A DNA stretch of 64,000 bases, from contig NZ_OMOI01000001.1 in the NCBI RefSeq assembly GCF_900302485.1, positions 1,054,001 through 1,118,000 of the forward strand. The letters run 5' to 3'. Below, piece after piece: positions 62,539 to 64,000 of the stretch (the first letter of the stretch is position 1; every line of letters begins with the position of its first letter). The position numbers were made by a program, and so were the translations under genes. Below the pieces are notes generated by a model. The model worked only from the letters and a program-made list of their open reading frames with translations. It made no database searches and had not been told where the DNA came from. Origin of the DNA: Aliiroseovarius pelagivivens (GTDB taxonomy: Bacteria > Pseudomonadota > Alphaproteobacteria > Rhodobacterales > Rhodobacteraceae).

Positions 62539-64000
62539 CTAGTTGGCACCGTCTGGTTGGTAGGTCATCGAGACGAACCAAAGGCTGTCGTTACGCGTTA
62601 CCGCGAAACTAAATTTGGTGGTCCCGTTCTCGATCTCTCGACGTAGGATATCGGCCATGGCGGTCTCGGTTTCGATGGCTTCCTTCGCGGGCATCAGCGC
62701 GACCATGCGATCGCCCGGAAGCAAACCGGTCTTGCCGGTTCCGGTGCCGTCAACAACGGTTGTGATCCATTCGCCGTCCTGAAGCTGCGTGTGGAAGCGC
62801 AGACCGCCGAGCAGGCTGGTTTCTTTCAGAGCCGGCAACGTGATGTCCCTTGAAGAGACGGCACCAGCATCACCTTCAATGGAAATCTCGACTGTAACCT
62901 GATCACCCGCGCCATAAGAGCTCGTCTCGCTGATGACCTGTGGGATGTCCGTCAGTGTTTTGACCGAGACGCCGTTAACTGAAGTGATCCGTTGTCCAGG
63001 TTCAACTTGGTCACCGAACGCTCCACCTGCAAACAACACGACGTTGGGATCTGTCAGATTGGGAAGGACTGGGAATTCGACCACATTAGCCGTCCGAACG
63101 CCCGAGAACTCTTCGACTTCCTCTGCCGCCATTACCTGTGGCTCGGGTTCCGGCTGGGGCTCGGGCTCGGGGGCGGGTTCAACCACAACGGGGGCAGGCG
63201 CAACTGTCTCGGCGTCGGCGACTACGATAGCCTCGATCTCTGTCTCTTCCGTAGCGCTTGTTTCGGCCACATCCTGAGTGCCAGTGGTTTCCGCTGCTTG
63301 CTGTGCAGGCGTGATATCCGGTTCCGCAATCGGTTGTGCTTCTGGTACGGGCGTTGGTGTCGGATCAGCCGCCGCCTGAGCGGCCATCTCATCTGCTCGG
63401 GTCACGTCCGTCGTAGCTTGAAGAGGGGCGGGGGTCGCTTCCACAGGCGTTGCAGCCGGCTCTTCCGGCGCAGGCACAGGGGCCGAAGCAACCGCCGCGA
63501 TCTGGGTGTCTGGTTCAGAAGCCTGCGTTGGTGCCGCTGCCGTCGCTTGGGTTTCCTGCGTGGGCGTGGCGTCATCCGAGCCACCCATCATGAAAAAGCC
63601 ACCTGCGCCAACGGCGAGCAGTGCAAGTGCACCAAGGATGGCTTTGCTGCCACCGCCACCAGATCCGCTTTTCACCACGGTAACCGATGAATCGTTCTTA
63701 GGTTTGGCGTGGGTCAGTCCTTCGCTGCGGGCGGTCGCCGCGACATCTTCATCGCCGGTAAGCAGGGCTGTCACGATCGCCTCGGCATGCTCGTTGGCGG
63801 GCTTGTCGTCGGCACGATCCAGCGCCACGATGACCGAGCTGGGTTTGCCCCCGAACTCTTCGAATTCCACATCTGGGCCGCGGAACATGCGCAGCCACTC
63901 GAGCGCCGATTGCACACGGTTCACAATATGCACTTCCATCGCCTTATCCAGCGCTTCAAGGAACCCATCCGGATAGCCTTCAAAACGCCCGGTAAGGGGA
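62539..64000 (-). CDS. membrane protein with kinase-like tail and PDZ domain (5' end outside window)
   Basis: The frame stays open to the right edge, so the N terminus is missing; at least 486 residues are visible. The first ones (FEGYPDGFLEALDKAMEV, then VQSALEWLRMF) look like the last helix of a Hanks-type Ser/Thr kinase domain. A single membrane helix (AILGALALLAVGAGGFFMM) follows, then a 180-residue Ala/Pro/Glu-rich periplasmic linker, and a PDZ domain (GAFGDQVEPGQRITSVNGVS). The reading as a transmembrane kinase with a PDZ sensor is inference until the upstream part is seen; a serine protease is less likely as no catalytic part is visible. Confidence 0.75.
   Translation of the reverse strand, partial: PLTGRFEGYPDGFLEALDKAMEVHIVNRVQSALEWLRMFRGPDVEFEEFGGKPSSVIVALDRADDKPANEHAEAIVTALLTGDEDVAATARSEGLTHAKPKNDSSVTVVKSGSGGGGSKAILGALALLAVGAGGFFMMGGSDDATPTQETQATAAAPTQASEPDTQIAAVASAPVPAPEEPAATPVEATPAPLQATTDVTRADEMAAQAAADPTPTPVPEAQPIAEPDITPAQQAAETTGTQDVAETSATEETEIEAIVVADAETVAPAPVVVEPAPEPEPQPEPEPQVMAAEEVEEFSGVRTANVVEFPVLPNLTDPNVVLFAGGAFGDQVEPGQRITSVNGVSVKTLTDIPQVISETSSYGAGDQVTVEISIEGDAGAVSSRDITLPALKETSLLGGLRFHTQLQDGEWITTVVDGTGTGKTGLLPGDRMVALMPAKEAIETETAMADILRREIENGTTKFSFAVTRNDSLWFVSMTYQPDGAN

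Overview
The window reads as a chromosomal segment of a marine alphaproteobacterium of the Roseobacter group (Rhodobacteraceae). This rests on gene content and order, not on a database search: a dmdA-acuI pair for dimethylsulfoniopropionate (DMSP) demethylation, a permuted two-piece tmRNA gene, fumC followed by DUF4169 and ribbon-helix-helix genes, the trgA-trgB-cysK tellurite locus first described in Rhodobacter, an alpha-type SspB, and complete nor and nos denitrification operons. Coding density is high, GC content is high, and most operons are tightly packed with ATGA or TGATG overlaps.

Layout. 1-7000: the end of an alpha/beta hydrolase, a cytochrome P450, a hypothetical gene, then a minus-strand block of sspB, fumC, DUF4169 and an RHH protein, and a chromate module (rhodanese-ChrB protein plus ChrA). 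7080-7440: the ssrA gene (tmRNA, minus strand) with a clear promoter and a readable proteolysis tag. 7475-16320: a sulfotransferase, a GntR/FCD regulator facing a DUF2182-DUF1326-dmdA-acuI-immunity-like operon, a BCCT transporter and a class V aminotransferase. 16477-23709: cfa, trgA, trgB, cysK, an MscS-type channel and alaX, followed by tRNA-Ser(GGA).

24037-41718 is a formate oxidation and metal supply block. It holds the tungstate importer tupBCA, a sensor kinase, an NtrC-like regulator without the GAFTGA loop, a 40-residue membrane peptide, a periplasmic formate dehydrogenase (alpha, beta and cytochrome b subunits, a small TAT peptide, a TorD-like chaperone, DUF3306 and DUF3305), and a divergent operon with a multi-cluster ferredoxin, DUF6494, an Mrp-type ATPase, a biotin/lipoate ligase-like protein and DUF6505. 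The natural reading is that tungstate import supplies the cofactor metal, the chaperone and DUF proteins help assemble the enzyme, and the divergent operon is an Fe-S maturation or electron-transfer module.

41719-58377 is the denitrification block: an IS6-type transposase remnant, norCBQDEF, two small membrane-protein genes, a cysteine-rich exported protein, nosRZDFYLX and a Dnr/NnrR-type CRP/FNR regulator. Three FNR/Dnr-type inverted repeats stand before norC, before the small-gene pair and before the nos operon, so the block looks like one nitric-oxide or low-oxygen regulon. No nitrite or nitrate reductase is present in the window.

58504-64000 holds exported proteins of unknown role: a PstS-like/OmpA fusion with three N-terminal repeats, an exported rhodanese with a co-transcribed secreted partner, and a membrane protein whose N-terminal end looks like the tail of a Ser/Thr kinase and which ends in a PDZ domain; it runs off the right edge. 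This last region and the formate dehydrogenase divergon are the best candidates for poorly described biology.
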